Assembly: GCF_002150805.1 (NCBI RefSeq)
Contig: NZ_MTBA01000004.1
Span: 186,001 to 250,000, forward strand
Reading direction: 5' to 3'
DNA from: Oceanospirillum sanctuarii
GTDB lineage: Bacteria; Pseudomonadota; Gammaproteobacteria; Pseudomonadales; Halomonadaceae
DNA: 64,000 nucleotides
In this document: positions 1-9,554 of the stretch, piece after piece
How positions within the stretch are numbered: the stretch's first letter is position 1
How the letters are laid out: the number at the start of each line of letters is the position of its first letter
The notes under the pieces: generated by a model
The model's database searches: none
What the model was told of the DNA's origin: nothing
What the model saw: the letters and a program-made list of their open reading frames with translations, nothing else
Made by a program: the position numbers and the translations under genes

Positions 1-2
1 AT

Positions 3-494
3 ATCTTTAACTGGTCAATCTGGCCGGACTTTTCAGAACTGCCCAACAAGGAAAACCCCGTCATGCAGTTCAACATTATGGCTCCACACACCAGCATTCA
101 GGTAGGCGACAGAAAAATCACTTCTATTCCGGTTGAACATGTTGTACCCGGCGTAGGCTTCTGCGTTGAAAACGCCGAAGGCAAAAGCTTTGCTTTCAGC
201 GGAGACACAGCGACAAACAACAGCCTATGGAAGGCACTTAACAAGCTGCCATCCCTGAACACTCTGATGATCGAGTCCGGCTACCCAAACAGCATGGAAG
301 CTCTCAGCAAGATGGCTCAGCATTACACACCTGCAATCCTTGCTGACGACCTGAAAAAACTAAATCACAAACCACACCTGCTGATTTCACATCTGAAGCC
401 AGGCATGGAGATTCAGATATCCGAGGAGCTTCACGAGTACTTAGCAGAATACCAAGTGACATGCATCAAAAGTGGCGACAGCATTCAAATCTAA
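3..494 (+). CDS. MBL-fold cyclic-nucleotide phosphodiesterase, class II-like (5' truncated by window edge)
   Basis: The frame is open from base 3 into the first ATG at 63, so the gene begins outside the window and only its C-terminal ~163 residues are seen. The segment FSGDTATN matches the late metal-ligand Asp of metallo-beta-lactamase folds, and the late SHLKPG motif (His ligand) resembles class II 3',5'-cyclic-nucleotide phosphodiesterases. The next gene, 12 bp downstream on the same strand, is a class III adenylate cyclase, which supports a role in cAMP breakdown. The N-terminal HxHxDH motif lies outside the window, so the family call rests on the C-terminal half and the context. Another MBL hydrolase activity is possible. 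Confidence 0.65.
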   Translation: MFNWSIWPDFSELPNKENPVMQFNIMAPHTSIQVGDRKITSIPVEHVVPGVGFCVENAEGKSFAFSGDTATNNSLWKALNKLPSLNTLMIESGYPNSMEALSKMAQHYTPAILADDLKKLNHKPHLLISHLKPGMEIQISEELHEYLAEYQVTCIKSGDSIQI

Positions 495-506
495 TTTGAG
501 AACCCT

Positions 507-2660
507 ATGAACAGAAGCCAGGCACGGCGCCTCAAAGCTGGAAGTCTAATATTTCTTATCACAAGCTTACTGACTGTACAGCTACACTCCTTTGGAGTTT
601 TCGATCGACTGGAATGGATATCTTATGACCATAGGCAGAGTTACTTCCGTTCAGATAAAGCTGCTCATGATGACATTGCCATCATTCTAATCGATGAATC
701 ATCGTTACAGGCATTAGCCCCAGTCGCAGGCCGCTTCCCCTGGCCAAGAAGCATCTACTCCGATTTGCTTGAGTTTCTCTCTTACGGAGAACCCAGAGCA
801 ATACTCTTTGATATCTTATTCACAGAGTCACAGAATGCAGACAATCAAAATCAGGACGACGACCTATCATTCGCAATGAGCACAGCTTCATTGGGCAATG
901 TTTTTCACGCCAGTCAAATTATGTCTGTAGCTGATGATGAAATTGGTGACAAAACCCTAAACCGCCCCCTCCCTGAAGACTTTATCGAGCAATTCGACCT
1001 CAAGCTGACTATCGGAACCAACGATCTTGCAACCAACAGCTACACCCTCCCCTATCCGACCCTATACCAAGGAGCCGCAGGGATTGCATCTGTTGATATG
1101 TCGCCAGAGCAAGATGGTGTTTATCGAAACGTATATCCTTTCCGGTTCTATCAGGGAATAGCCCTACCCGGATTAGGATTCGCACCTTTTTCTTGGCAAA
1201 CAACACTAAATAAAACAGACACAAATATCACCATTGGAAACTCAACAATACCGCTGCTTGATGATGGCAGATACCCAGTAAATATGGCCGGAAAGTTCAA
1301 TACGTACTCATTCGCCGGTTTACTGGCATCACTTAACCAGATAAGAAGCGGCGACGTTGAAAATCTAATCGTCAACCCCGAAGAGTTTGCCGATAAAATT
1401 GTATTTATTGGGGCAAGCGCAGTCGGGCTTGAGGATATCAAAGCAACCCCAGTTCTTTATCAAACACCAGGAGTTATGATTCATGCCTCTGTTGCCAGCA
1501 ACATACTCGAAAATGACTTTCTCGCCCCCCCTCCACCAGGGTTAAAGTACTCGTCTATTTTGGTATTAGCGTTAATTTCGACCCTATCTGTTCTGGCCTT
1601 TAAAAACTTTTTACTTCAGGTAAGTCTTCCGATAGCTATCACATCAGCGTACGCACTCATTTGCTATGTCTTATTCAACAACAACCAAATCATCACCCTA
1701 GTAGCTCCAGTATTTTCCTCAACTATTGCCGCCGCTGCGGCATTAAGCTTTCTCGCAATGACCGAAGGTAAAGACAAACAGCGTGTCCGCAAGATGCTGT
1801 CGCAATATGTATCTCCAGCAATTCTGACTGAAATGGTAGACAAAACGGATGAATTAGCGAAAGCAGATATTGGCTCAGTTGAAACGCTAACCATTCTTTT
1901 CTCTGATGTCAGAGGCTTTACCTCCATATCAGAAAACCTCAATGCTACTGAAGTTGTCGAGCTACTAAACATTCATCTTGGTGCCATGAGCGATGTTATT
2001 TTTAAATACAGAGGCACATTGGACAAGTTTATTGGCGACGCTATTATGGCCTTTTGGGGAGCCCCCATAAAATCAGAACATCATGCCAACGAAGCAGTAG
2101 AGTCAGCTCTTGCCATGGTCAGGGAATTAAGGAACGTTAACAAACAGCTTAAGGAAAAAGGATATAAATCAATCAAGGTAGGCATCGGCCTTCACACAGG
2201 GGATGTTGTATTGGGCAATATTGGCTCTTCCAAGAAACTCGATTACACAATTATTGGGGACAATGTTAACTTGGCCTCTCGAATGGAAGGGCTTACTAAG
2301 AATTATCACTGCGAAGTATTAATCACTGAAGATACGGTGAAGGCACTTACCACTGAAATTCCCTGTTTAAAGGTAGATGTTGTTCGCGTAAAAGGTAAAA
2401 AACACCCGACATCAGTGTATATTCCTTTCGATACAAGCATAATGTCAGAAAAAGAAGTTGACTTGACTTGGGACTACCATCGAATCAGCGACCAAGCATT
2501 CCAAAAATATCTTAATCGGGAATGGATGGATGCCATTGCGTTATTTGAGCAACTACCGGAGATTCCAGCCATAATTGATATGATAATGCGTTGCGAACAC
2601 TACAAAACCTCTCCGCCCCCTAAAGACTGGGACGGAGTTCATACCATGACAACCAAATAG
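507..2660 (+). CDS. CHASE2-domain adenylate cyclase (class III), membrane-bound
   Basis: 717 aa. An N-terminal membrane anchor (about residues 12-32) is followed by a ~300-residue extracytoplasmic CHASE2-type sensor, then about three membrane segments (~345-420), then a class III cyclase domain (~450-640). The metal-binding aspartates are in FSDVRGF (Asp467) and FIGDAIMAFWG (Asp511). Lys507 and Asp579 (LDYTIIGD) fit the pair that selects ATP over GTP, and GDNVNLASR supplies the Asn/Arg transition-state residues. I therefore infer cAMP synthesis in the cytoplasm, controlled by an unknown periplasmic signal. It sits 12 bp after the phosphodiesterase-like gene and 29 bp before the SH3 gene, in an operon-like series. 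Base composition is AT-richer than in the housekeeping genes further right. Confidence 0.9.
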   Translation: MNRSQARRLKAGSLIFLITSLLTVQLHSFGVFDRLEWISYDHRQSYFRSDKAAHDDIAIILIDESSLQALAPVAGRFPWPRSIYSDLLEFLSYGEPRAILFDILFTESQNADNQNQDDDLSFAMSTASLGNVFHASQIMSVADDEIGDKTLNRPLPEDFIEQFDLKLTIGTNDLATNSYTLPYPTLYQGAAGIASVDMSPEQDGVYRNVYPFRFYQGIALPGLGFAPFSWQTTLNKTDTNITIGNSTIPLLDDGRYPVNMAGKFNTYSFAGLLASLNQIRSGDVENLIVNPEEFADKIVFIGASAVGLEDIKATPVLYQTPGVMIHASVASNILENDFLAPPPPGLKYSSILVLALISTLSVLAFKNFLLQVSLPIAITSAYALICYVLFNNNQIITLVAPVFSSTIAAAAALSFLAMTEGKDKQRVRKMLSQYVSPAILTEMVDKTDELAKADIGSVETLTILFSDVRGFTSISENLNATEVVELLNIHLGAMSDVIFKYRGTLDKFIGDAIMAFWGAPIKSEHHANEAVESALAMVRELRNVNKQLKEKGYKSIKVGIGLHTGDVVLGNIGSSKKLDYTIIGDNVNLASRMEGLTKNYHCEVLITEDTVKALTTEIPCLKVDVVRVKGKKHPTSVYIPFDTSIMSEKEVDLTWDYHRISDQAFQKYLNREWMDAIALFEQLPEIPAIIDMIMRCEHYKTSPPPKDWDGVHTMTTK

Positions 2661-2689
2661 TAAACACCATTAGGTAGGAGCTAACCCAG

Positions 2690-3178
2690 ATGCTTAAAAT
2701 TATGCTTAAAGCCTCGCTGGGCCTAATGCTGGCCAGCAGCTTTGCTCACGGAGCCACCCTCTATATTCAAAGCCAAAAAGCCTATCTACTGGACGCCCCG
2801 AAATTCAGCGCAACTAAGCTACTCAAACTAGAACATGGTACACCTGTTAACTCTATTCAGACCCAAGGGAACTGGCATCAGGTAACAGTGCAAGGTCAGG
2901 CAGGGTGGTTATCTAAGCTATTACTAAAGCCTCACCCTCCCTTGGAAAGAGTTTCGATACTTGAAACCGCTGACAACGATTTTAAGGAAAGCGTCCGTAG
3001 GCGCTCCTCGTCTATTGTAACTGCAGGAGCCGCTCGCGGCTTGGCAAGCGAAGAACGCAGTAGAATCCATCAAAATAATGAAGCCAATTATTTTGCTTTG
3101 AAAAAAGTCGAAACCTTGACTTTAGATCAATCTGAACTTGATCTATTCGCCCAGTCGCTGGAATCAGGCAAAAGATAA
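2690..3178 (+). CDS. Exported SH3-domain protein
   Basis: 162 aa. A cleavable signal peptide (residues 1 to ~21, ending SFAHGA) is followed by one bacterial SH3-like domain (~22-85, with the GNWHQV and GQAGWLSK strands) and an Arg/Ser-rich helical tail without a recognisable domain. Such domains usually bind peptidoglycan or protein partners in the periplasm. The stop codon shares one base with the ATG of the next gene (TAATG), so it is translationally coupled to the M48 protease. The exact role is unknown; a cofactor or targeting partner for the protease is an inference from the coupling. Confidence 0.75.
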   Translation: MLKIMLKASLGLMLASSFAHGATLYIQSQKAYLLDAPKFSATKLLKLEHGTPVNSIQTQGNWHQVTVQGQAGWLSKLLLKPHPPLERVSILETADNDFKESVRRRSSSIVTAGAARGLASEERSRIHQNNEANYFALKKVETLTLDQSELDLFAQSLESGKR

Positions 3179-4026
3179 TGAAAAAAACACTTCTTTATAC
3201 AGGGCTAGTTACAGCAATGCTGACCGGCTGCACTACAACAACGGATTCTCAAATAAGAGACACTCGCCTTCGATCTGATCAAATTTACACTCGAAGCACA
3301 GCTTCAACAGAAGATGTTGAAGCTGAAATTCAATTCGGCAGAGAGCTATCTGCTCGTATTTTGGCTCGATATAAACTCAGCGATGACCAACGACTGCAAA
3401 AGTATCTCAACATAGTAGGCAAAACCCTAGGGAAAAACTCTGGGAGACCGGAGTTAACGTATTATTTTGCCGCGATTGAGTCTGATGATATTAATGCTTA
3501 CGCAGCTCCTGGAGGCTATGTTTTTGTAACAACCGGAGCCATTGCACAAATGAACGATGAAGCTGAACTTGCAGGTGTTCTCGCTCATGAAATTGCCCAT
3601 ATCACTGAAAAACATATCGTGAAGGCTATTGGAATCAAAGGTTCAGACTCCAGCGCTATTTCCGGCTTTTCTAAGTTATTAGGGGCATCAAACGATCCAA
3701 CAAGAATCGCATTTTCTCAGGCGATCGATAAAGCCCTTGATTACTTGTTTGAAAATGGCTTACAGGCAGAAGATGAATATCAATCAGATGCCACTGGAAC
3801 CCTTATCGCCACACAAACAGGCTATGATCCAGATGCATTACGCCGCTATTTATCCAGAATAAAAAGCCAAAGAAAACAATTGGACGTTGTAAACAAAACT
3901 CACCCTCCGTTCAATAAGAGACTTTTCGAGTTAAATCAGTTGTTAACGATTGAGGGTTTAACACCTGAACCAGATCTTCGCTTTAATGAACGCTTCAAAA
4001 CAACGATGAACAAAGTGCGCGGATAG
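3178..4026 (+). CDS. M48-family metalloprotease, lipoprotein
   Basis: 282 aa. A lipobox (MLTGC, Cys18) ends the signal peptide, so the protein is probably an outer-membrane lipoprotein facing the periplasm. The zinc motif HEIAH lies at residues 137-141 and a downstream EDEYQSDA segment gives the third ligand Glu, typical of M48 (Ste24/HtpX/BepA-like) proteases. There is no TPR domain, so it is shorter than BepA and closer to LoiP/YcaL-type proteases. It starts one base inside the upstream stop and ends exactly at the next start. A role in envelope protein quality control, perhaps for the barrel protein encoded next, is inferred from the family and position. Confidence 0.85.
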   Translation: MKKTLLYTGLVTAMLTGCTTTTDSQIRDTRLRSDQIYTRSTASTEDVEAEIQFGRELSARILARYKLSDDQRLQKYLNIVGKTLGKNSGRPELTYYFAAIESDDINAYAAPGGYVFVTTGAIAQMNDEAELAGVLAHEIAHITEKHIVKAIGIKGSDSSAISGFSKLLGASNDPTRIAFSQAIDKALDYLFENGLQAEDEYQSDATGTLIATQTGYDPDALRRYLSRIKSQRKQLDVVNKTHPPFNKRLFELNQLLTIEGLTPEPDLRFNERFKTTMNKVRG

Positions 4027-5286
4027 ATGGAAATGCATTCAAAAAATAAACTTTTTGCTCTTGCCCTTTGCGCACTAAGCGCTGCCCCAGTAATGGCCGA
4101 TGATGAACATTACGTTAATTTCCTTCTTGGCGGTCGTGCCATGGGAATGGGCGGGGCATATACAGCCATATCTGATGATCCTGCTGGCATGTTTTACAAT
4201 CCTGCAGGTATTGTATACGCCCATAGCCCAAACCTATCAGCCAGTGTGAACGCATTCCGTTTTTCCAATAAAACGTTTGAAAACGTGTTAACGGGAGGAA
4301 ATGACTGGAGCAGGGAAAATTCAGCTCTAGTACCCAATTTTTTTGGTGTAACGCAACCCTTCGGCAACTTCACAGTTGGCTTTTCTTACGCTGTAACAGA
4401 TACATCGGAAGAAGATCAGGCTCAAACATTCAGCAATCTGAGTAGCAATATTGAACGTTTCACAATCAATGTAAATGAAACCAACACTGTAAACAAACTC
4501 GGCCCGTCTATTGCCTACCAAGCAAGTGATAACTTCTCTATTGGCATGACCTTTTATCTCCACATGAGAGATACCAAAACAATTGTAAATCAGTACGTAA
4601 AACTCAATGAGTCACTGGACACCAGCTCAACCGGCCAACACACGGAGTGGACCAATAGTTATTACAAAAACTCTGAATACGGCATCACGCCAAAGATAGG
4701 AGTAATCTGGAGCCCTACAGATAAACTAGCGCTCGCAGCTACCTACAGTCAAAACTTTGTCTTCGCTTCAACAGGGTACTCACAAACAACCTGCCTTGCC
4801 TCCCATAAGACAACTAGCTCTTCATGCGATACCTCAAAGGTATATGCAACTCAAACAGCAGGCGAGACCAGCAACACCCACTCTGAAGACCCATTCGAGT
4901 TACGCTTTGGCACAGCCTACTTTGCATCCAGCCAACTACTCCTTTCTGCGGATATGACTTTCCATTCCGAAGTAACCGGCAAGAGAAGTGTTGTGAATGT
5001 AGCTGGCGGCGCTGAATACTACATAGATCCTGAATGGGCAGTAAGAGCAGGAGGTTTTACAAACTTCTCCAATGCCCCGACCCCAACTACGAGTTACGCA
5101 TCTGAGCAGATTGATTTCTTCGGTGGAAGCCTGAGTGTTACAAGGTTCAGCAAAAACTCTTCAATATCTGCGGGAACAAACATCCAATACGGCACAGGCA
5201 CATCCAGCTCTGTAGCCGCTGGAAGAATTACAGATGTCTCTGCTTTGGATATGACCTTCTTCCTTTCAACTGCATACTCGTACTAA
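4027..5286 (+). CDS. OmpP1/FadL-like outer-membrane protein
   Basis: 419 aa. A signal peptide (to about residue 25, ending AAPVMA) precedes a Gly-rich N-terminal segment (GGRAMGMGGAYTAISDD...FYNPAG) characteristic of FadL/TodX/OmpP1-type transport barrels. Alternating strands follow and the C-terminus is the aromatic STAYSY, as expected for BamA recognition. The ATG directly abuts the stop of the M48 gene; a second in-frame ATG lies 6 bp later. It is last in the left-edge operon. The substrate (hydrophobic compounds in this family) cannot be read from sequence. The link to the cyclase genes is only positional. Confidence 0.8.
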   Translation: MEMHSKNKLFALALCALSAAPVMADDEHYVNFLLGGRAMGMGGAYTAISDDPAGMFYNPAGIVYAHSPNLSASVNAFRFSNKTFENVLTGGNDWSRENSALVPNFFGVTQPFGNFTVGFSYAVTDTSEEDQAQTFSNLSSNIERFTINVNETNTVNKLGPSIAYQASDNFSIGMTFYLHMRDTKTIVNQYVKLNESLDTSSTGQHTEWTNSYYKNSEYGITPKIGVIWSPTDKLALAATYSQNFVFASTGYSQTTCLASHKTTSSSCDTSKVYATQTAGETSNTHSEDPFELRFGTAYFASSQLLLSADMTFHSEVTGKRSVVNVAGGAEYYIDPEWAVRAGGFTNFSNAPTPTTSYASEQIDFFGGSLSVTRFSKNSSISAGTNIQYGTGTSSSVAAGRITDVSALDMTFFLSTAYSY

Positions 5287-5304
5287 CTTCAACGCCCAGC
5301 CAGC

Positions 5305-6396
5305 TTATTCAGCTGGCTGTGCTTCATCCCCGTCATCGGCCTGCATGGACTCAGGTTCATCATTATCCTTGTAGTAGTCATGCAGGTGACGCAAAAGCAC
5401 CATCACAACTGCAGCCACGGGCAAGGCGATCAGAACACCAACAAATCCTGCTAACTGCCCGCCAGCCATGATGGCAAAAATAACCGTTACCGGATGCAGA
5501 CCAATTTTGTCGCCCACCAGCAATGGGGTCAGAGCAAAACTCTCCAGCAACTGCCCTACACCAAAGACAAGCGCGATCCAGACCAGAGGCACCCAATCAC
5601 CAAACTGGAACCAACCTGCGAGTAAACCTGCCCCAATACCGATAATAGCTCCCAGATAAGGCACGATACTGGCAAGCCCGGCAATCAAACCAACCAAGAG
5701 AGCCAGCTTAAGACCAACCAACCACAAGCCTGTCGCATAGATAACACTCAGGCAGAGCATTACCAGGAGCTGACCTTTAATAAAAGCTCCCAGCACCTCA
5801 TCACACTCCATCGCCAGAGCTTCTGTTTTAGCCTGATAACGACGTGGGAAAAGCCTCAGCACCTTCAGTTTCAGATGATCCCAATCCAACAACAAATAGA
5901 AGGTTACCACTGGAATCAAACCGATATTGACTGCCGCGCTGATCAATGCCATTCCGGATTGACCAACCTCCTTCAGAATCACACCAGCAATAGAGCTCGC
6001 CTGACGCAGATGCCCTGTGATCGCCTTCTGAATCGCATCCAGTTCAAACACGCCCGCTTCAACGCCGGTATATTGCTCCAAAAGAGGAATCGCCGTTGCT
6101 CGCAGCCAGTGAACCGCGACTGGGATAAACTCCTGAATCAAAGCCAACTGTTTACCCAGCAGCGGAATCAGAAACAACAGGAAAAGCACAAAAAACAGCG
6201 TCAGAGAAAGAAACACCACAACTACAGAAAAGCGTCGCGACAGCCCTTTATCCTCAAGCCAGTCTGCAAAGGGGTCACCCATATAAGCCAAAAGCATCCC
6301 CGCCAGAAATGGCATCAGTATCGGCTGCAGGAGATACAGAAAAACGACAATAGCGACTAAAGCAACCGCAATAATTCTTTGCTGAACACTACCCAT
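5305..6396 (-). CDS. AI-2E/PerM-family membrane permease
   Basis: 363 aa with about eight hydrophobic helices and the conserved family segments (PFLAGMLLAYMGDP near the N-terminus; SIVPYLGAIIG and LLESFALTPLLVG in the C-terminal half). Family members export small molecules or act as Na+/H+ exchangers; the substrate here is unknown. I place the start at 6396, because AAGGA lies 8 bases before it, while the ATG at 6405 sits almost on top of the same ribosome site. The acidic C-terminus is a hydrophilic tail. It neighbours DUF2066 and purMN, an order also seen in pseudomonads. Confidence 0.85.
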   Translation of the reverse strand: MGSVQQRIIAVALVAIVVFLYLLQPILMPFLAGMLLAYMGDPFADWLEDKGLSRRFSVVVVFLSLTLFFVLFLLFLIPLLGKQLALIQEFIPVAVHWLRATAIPLLEQYTGVEAGVFELDAIQKAITGHLRQASSIAGVILKEVGQSGMALISAAVNIGLIPVVTFYLLLDWDHLKLKVLRLFPRRYQAKTEALAMECDEVLGAFIKGQLLVMLCLSVIYATGLWLVGLKLALLVGLIAGLASIVPYLGAIIGIGAGLLAGWFQFGDWVPLVWIALVFGVGQLLESFALTPLLVGDKIGLHPVTVIFAIMAGGQLAGFVGVLIALPVAAVVMVLLRHLHDYYKDNDEPESMQADDGDEAQPAE

Positions 6397-6484
6397 AAAA
6401 ATCATCCTTCATCACAAATCCTGCCAACCCATCCTTATCAAAATCCTAACTGCGACATCTGACAGGTCTAAAAATTCATTTCAT

Positions 6485-6511
6485 AAAAAAGCCGATGACA
6501 GGCACCGGCTT
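6485..6511 (-). terminator. Rho-independent terminator after the DUF2066 gene
   Basis: Read on the minus strand, AAGCCG pairs with CGGCTT across an 11-nt loop and is followed by a run of T. It lies 25 bp past the DUF2066 stop codon. The stem is short. Confidence 0.55.
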
Positions 6512-6535
6512 CCAGAAATCAATGCTCGGACAACC

Positions 6536-7597
6536 TCAAGGCCGCCAGAAAAAACTCTGCTCAACACCTTCAAATCCTGAATTATCCGGCTCAAGATAAG
6601 AGTCTAGAGCGAGCACAGAAAGAAACTGCTCAACAGCACCTTTCAAAGCCACACGATAAGCAACGCCTGTATCATCAACGCGGGCAACTTCGACACGCCC
6701 TACCACCTGAAGGCTACTCAGGTAATGATTCAGCTTAGCGTAATCCTCTACAGATTTGAGACCCACTACCTTAAAGGCGTAATCACCTGAGTTGGCACCG
6801 CTGACAACAACTGCGTACTTCTCTGCCAGAACTTCAGCCAGTGCATCAACAGACTTGGCAAAAAGCTCTCGCACCTCATCTGCTTTCAGCTCAATGGCCT
6901 GACGCTGGTTACCAATCTGAACCAACCAATAGGCATTCCAGCTGGAACCCGAACGATAAAAGCGACCGCTGTAGACCGCATCGGGAGAATAACGCACGGA
7001 TGCTGCACTGATCCGATCACTGAACTGCCCCCAGATATCGCTCACGCTGACCAGTTGCTCATCTTCAAGATCCATCAGCGGCAGAAGAACCGGAACGCCT
7101 CGCCGCTTGGCCTCGGCATCAATTACTTCCGCCAGCAGAGGATTATTCTCACTGTTCACCACAAAGCGGCCGTTTGGCCCCTGAATAGCCAGCCAGGTCA
7201 GCACACTGGGACGGTTACTCCCCCAAACAGACAACTGAGAGTCACTCAACACCTTGATCAGAGAAGGGCCATCAAATCGCATGGTTAAACGAAACGCAGG
7301 TTGGTCAGTTCCTGCTGCTTTATCATTTGCCTGATAAGAAAACTGAGCCAGATAGCTTTCAGCTCGCCCCAGCAACGCCTGAATTGAGTCATGCTCTAAC
7401 GTACGTTCATGACCGGAAACACGCACCAACACATCAGCAAGACCTGCTTTAACCGCAACGGTACGCTGCTCAGCAGACTGATCGGAAACAAGACGCTCAC
7501 TCTCAAACAAACCTTCAATCTGCACAGCCATCGCCGGTAACGATATCAGCAGTCCCAGCCCAACAGCGATAAAGCTGCGAATCCAACCCTTAAACAT
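6536..7597 (-). CDS. DUF2066 exported protein
   Basis: 353 aa from the ATG at 7597, which has AGAGG upstream and gives a clean signal peptide (MFKGWIRSFIAVGLGLL...PAMA); the longer form to 7636 would bury it. The body matches DUF2066, a conserved gammaproteobacterial family of unknown function, with the typical N-terminal VEGLFESERLVSDQS-like strand and a second half with repeated alpha/beta elements. It is divergent from purM, as in Pseudomonas. No catalytic motif is visible. A periplasmic location is inferred from the signal. Confidence 0.8.
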   Translation of the reverse strand: MFKGWIRSFIAVGLGLLISLPAMAVQIEGLFESERLVSDQSAEQRTVAVKAGLADVLVRVSGHERTLEHDSIQALLGRAESYLAQFSYQANDKAAGTDQPAFRLTMRFDGPSLIKVLSDSQLSVWGSNRPSVLTWLAIQGPNGRFVVNSENNPLLAEVIDAEAKRRGVPVLLPLMDLEDEQLVSVSDIWGQFSDRISAASVRYSPDAVYSGRFYRSGSSWNAYWLVQIGNQRQAIELKADEVRELFAKSVDALAEVLAEKYAVVVSGANSGDYAFKVVGLKSVEDYAKLNHYLSSLQVVGRVEVARVDDTGVAYRVALKGAVEQFLSVLALDSYLEPDNSGFEGVEQSFFWRP

Positions 7598-7750
7598 GCA
7601 AACCTCTTTAACCTTGGCATTCCAGTTGCCGGACATTCTACCCGAAGCAAATCCTCAGCACAGCCCGGAGCGAAAAAGAATCAGAAACAGTATCCGGTAA
7701 AAAAAAGCCAGCATTTCCCAAAGGCGAGTGACCCCTGCGATGAGGTAGGG

Positions 7751-7756
7751 TACAAT
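7751..7756 (+). promoter_or_regulatory. Likely -10 element of the purM promoter
   Basis: TACAAT preceded by GGG, 40 bp before the purM start, in the only divergent gap of this region. No convincing -35 or PurR-type operator was seen. Confidence 0.35.
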
Positions 7757-7796
7757 CCCGCGCTGATTATCCTATTGCGATTCCACAGGATCCTTC

Positions 7797-8852
7797 ATGA
7801 GCACCGACACGCAAAAATCGATTAGTTATAAAGACGCTGGCGTTGACATCGACGCGGGCAACGCCCTGGTTGAACGTATTAAAGGTACAGCCAAACGCAC
7901 ACGCCGCCCTGAGGTACTGGGTGGACTGGGTGGTTTTGGCGCACTTTGCGAACTGCCAAGCCGCTACCGCGAGCCTGTTCTGGTTTCCGGAACCGACGGC
8001 GTAGGTACCAAGCTTCGTCTGGCGATGGACCTGAAAAAACACGACACCATCGGTATCGATCTGGTTGCTATGTGTGTGAACGACCTGGTGGTTTGCGGTG
8101 CTGAACCTCTGTTCTTCCTGGACTACTACGCTACCGGCAAGCTGAACGTTGATATCGCAGCTGATGTTGTAAACGGTATCGGTGAAGGCTGCCTGCAGGC
8201 AGGCGCAGCTCTGGTTGGTGGTGAAACTGCTGAAATGCCGGGCATGTACGAAGGCGAAGATTACGATCTGGCAGGCTTCTGCGTAGGTGTTGCTGAAAAG
8301 AGCGAAGTGATCGATGGCACTAAAGTAAAACCAGGTCAGGCTCTGATCGGTCTTGCGTCCAGCGGTCCTCATTCCAATGGTTACTCTCTGATCCGCAAGA
8401 TCATTGAAGTCACCAATGCAGATCTGAATGAAGAAGTTGACGGCCAGCCTTTGGCAGACGCTCTGATGGCACCGACCCGCATCTACGTGAAGCCGGTTCT
8501 GAAGCTGATCGAAACCCTGCCTGTTCATGCGATCTCCCACATCACGGGTGGCGGCCTGCAGGAAAACCTGCCGCGCGTACTGCCTGAGAACGCAAAAGCC
8601 GTTGTTGACCTGAACAGCTGGCAGCGCCCTGAAGTATTCAACTGGCTGCAGCGTGGCGGCAACGTTGACGAGTACGAAATGTACCGCACCCTGAACTGCG
8701 GCGTAGGCATGATCATCGTGGTTGATCAGGAACAGGCTCAGGTGGCTATCGACCTGCTGAACGCTGAAGGCGAAAAAGCATGGCAGATCGGTCACATCGC
8801 AGAAGCTTCTGCCGATGAAGAACAGGTAGAACTGCAGGGCCTTAACAAGTAA
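7797..8852 (+). CDS. purM: Phosphoribosylformylglycinamidine cyclo-ligase (AIR synthetase)
   Basis: 351 aa, full length for PurM. It converts FGAM plus ATP to AIR, step five of de novo purine synthesis, in the cytoplasm. Seen are the N-terminal [19 protein letters not shown], the ATP-binding [13 protein letters not shown] loop, [11 protein letters not shown], the [14 protein letters not shown] segment and [16 protein letters not shown], all characteristic. AGGA lies before the ATG. The stop overlaps the purN start by one base (TAATG), so the two are co-translated. Confidence 0.97.
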   Translation: MSTDTQKSISYKDAGVDIDAGNALVERIKGTAKRTRRPEVLGGLGGFGALCELPSRYREPVLVSGTDGVGTKLRLAMDLKKHDTIGIDLVAMCVNDLVVCGAEPLFFLDYYATGKLNVDIAADVVNGIGEGCLQAGAALVGGETAEMPGMYEGEDYDLAGFCVGVAEKSEVIDGTKVKPGQALIGLASSGPHSNGYSLIRKIIEVTNADLNEEVDGQPLADALMAPTRIYVKPVLKLIETLPVHAISHITGGGLQENLPRVLPENAKAVVDLNSWQRPEVFNWLQRGGNVDEYEMYRTLNCGVGMIIVVDQEQAQVAIDLLNAEGEKAWQIGHIAEASADEEQVELQGLNK

Positions 8853-9511
8853 TGTCCGGCTCTATCGTTATCCTGATCTCAGGTAGTGGCAGCAACATGC
8901 AGGCGATTATCGACGCAGTAGACAGCGGCGATATCCCTGGCCACATCAGTGCGGTTATCAGTAACCGCCCTGATGCTTTCGGTCTGGAGCGCGCTCAGGC
9001 AGCGGGCATCCATACCGAATTGCTGGACCACACCGAATTCAAAAGTCGTGAGATTTTTGATCTGAATCTGATCCGTAAGATTGATGAATTTGAACCGGAT
9101 CTGGTGATCTTGGCTGGCTTTATGCGCATCCTGACACCGGATTTTGTTCGTCGTTACAACGGCAAACTCATCAATATCCACCCTTCTCTTCTGCCCAAGT
9201 ATCAGGGGCTTCACACGCACAAGCGTGCCATTGAAGCCGGCGATACCGAACACGGTGCCAGCGTGCACTTTGTTACCGAAGAGCTGGATGGCGGCCCCGT
9301 CTTTATTCAGGCATCCGTGCCGGTTAAAGAAGGCGACACCCCTGAAGTGTTAGCGAAACGGGTTCTGATTCAGGAACATAAGATCTTCCCGATTGCAGTA
9401 AAGTGGTTTATGGAAGGACGTGTTCAGCTGGAAAACGGCATTCCTCATATGGATGGCGTATCCTTAGAAGGCAGAATACCCCGCCTTCAGGCTGAACCTT
9501 CTGAAGAATAA
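8852..9511 (+). CDS. purN: Phosphoribosylglycinamide formyltransferase
   Basis: 219 aa. It transfers a formyl group from 10-formyl-THF to GAR. The phosphate-binding SGSGSNMQAI loop, the folate-site segment LAGFMRILTPDFV, the catalytic INIHPSLLPKYQG (Asn/His) and the downstream HGASVHFVTEELDGGP with the catalytic Asp are all present. Translationally coupled to purM. Length and motifs match the GART family closely. Confidence 0.97.
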   Translation: MSGSIVILISGSGSNMQAIIDAVDSGDIPGHISAVISNRPDAFGLERAQAAGIHTELLDHTEFKSREIFDLNLIRKIDEFEPDLVILAGFMRILTPDFVRRYNGKLINIHPSLLPKYQGLHTHKRAIEAGDTEHGASVHFVTEELDGGPVFIQASVPVKEGDTPEVLAKRVLIQEHKIFPIAVKWFMEGRVQLENGIPHMDGVSLEGRIPRLQAEPSEE

Positions 9512-9554
9512 AGCCTGAATCAAGAAACAAACACTGCACCAAAGGAGGCGTGCA

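Noticed and set aside
7767-8795. Long minus-strand open frame opposite purM
   Set aside because: The plus strand encodes an unmistakable PurM; the opposite frame is a codon-bias shadow with no family features.
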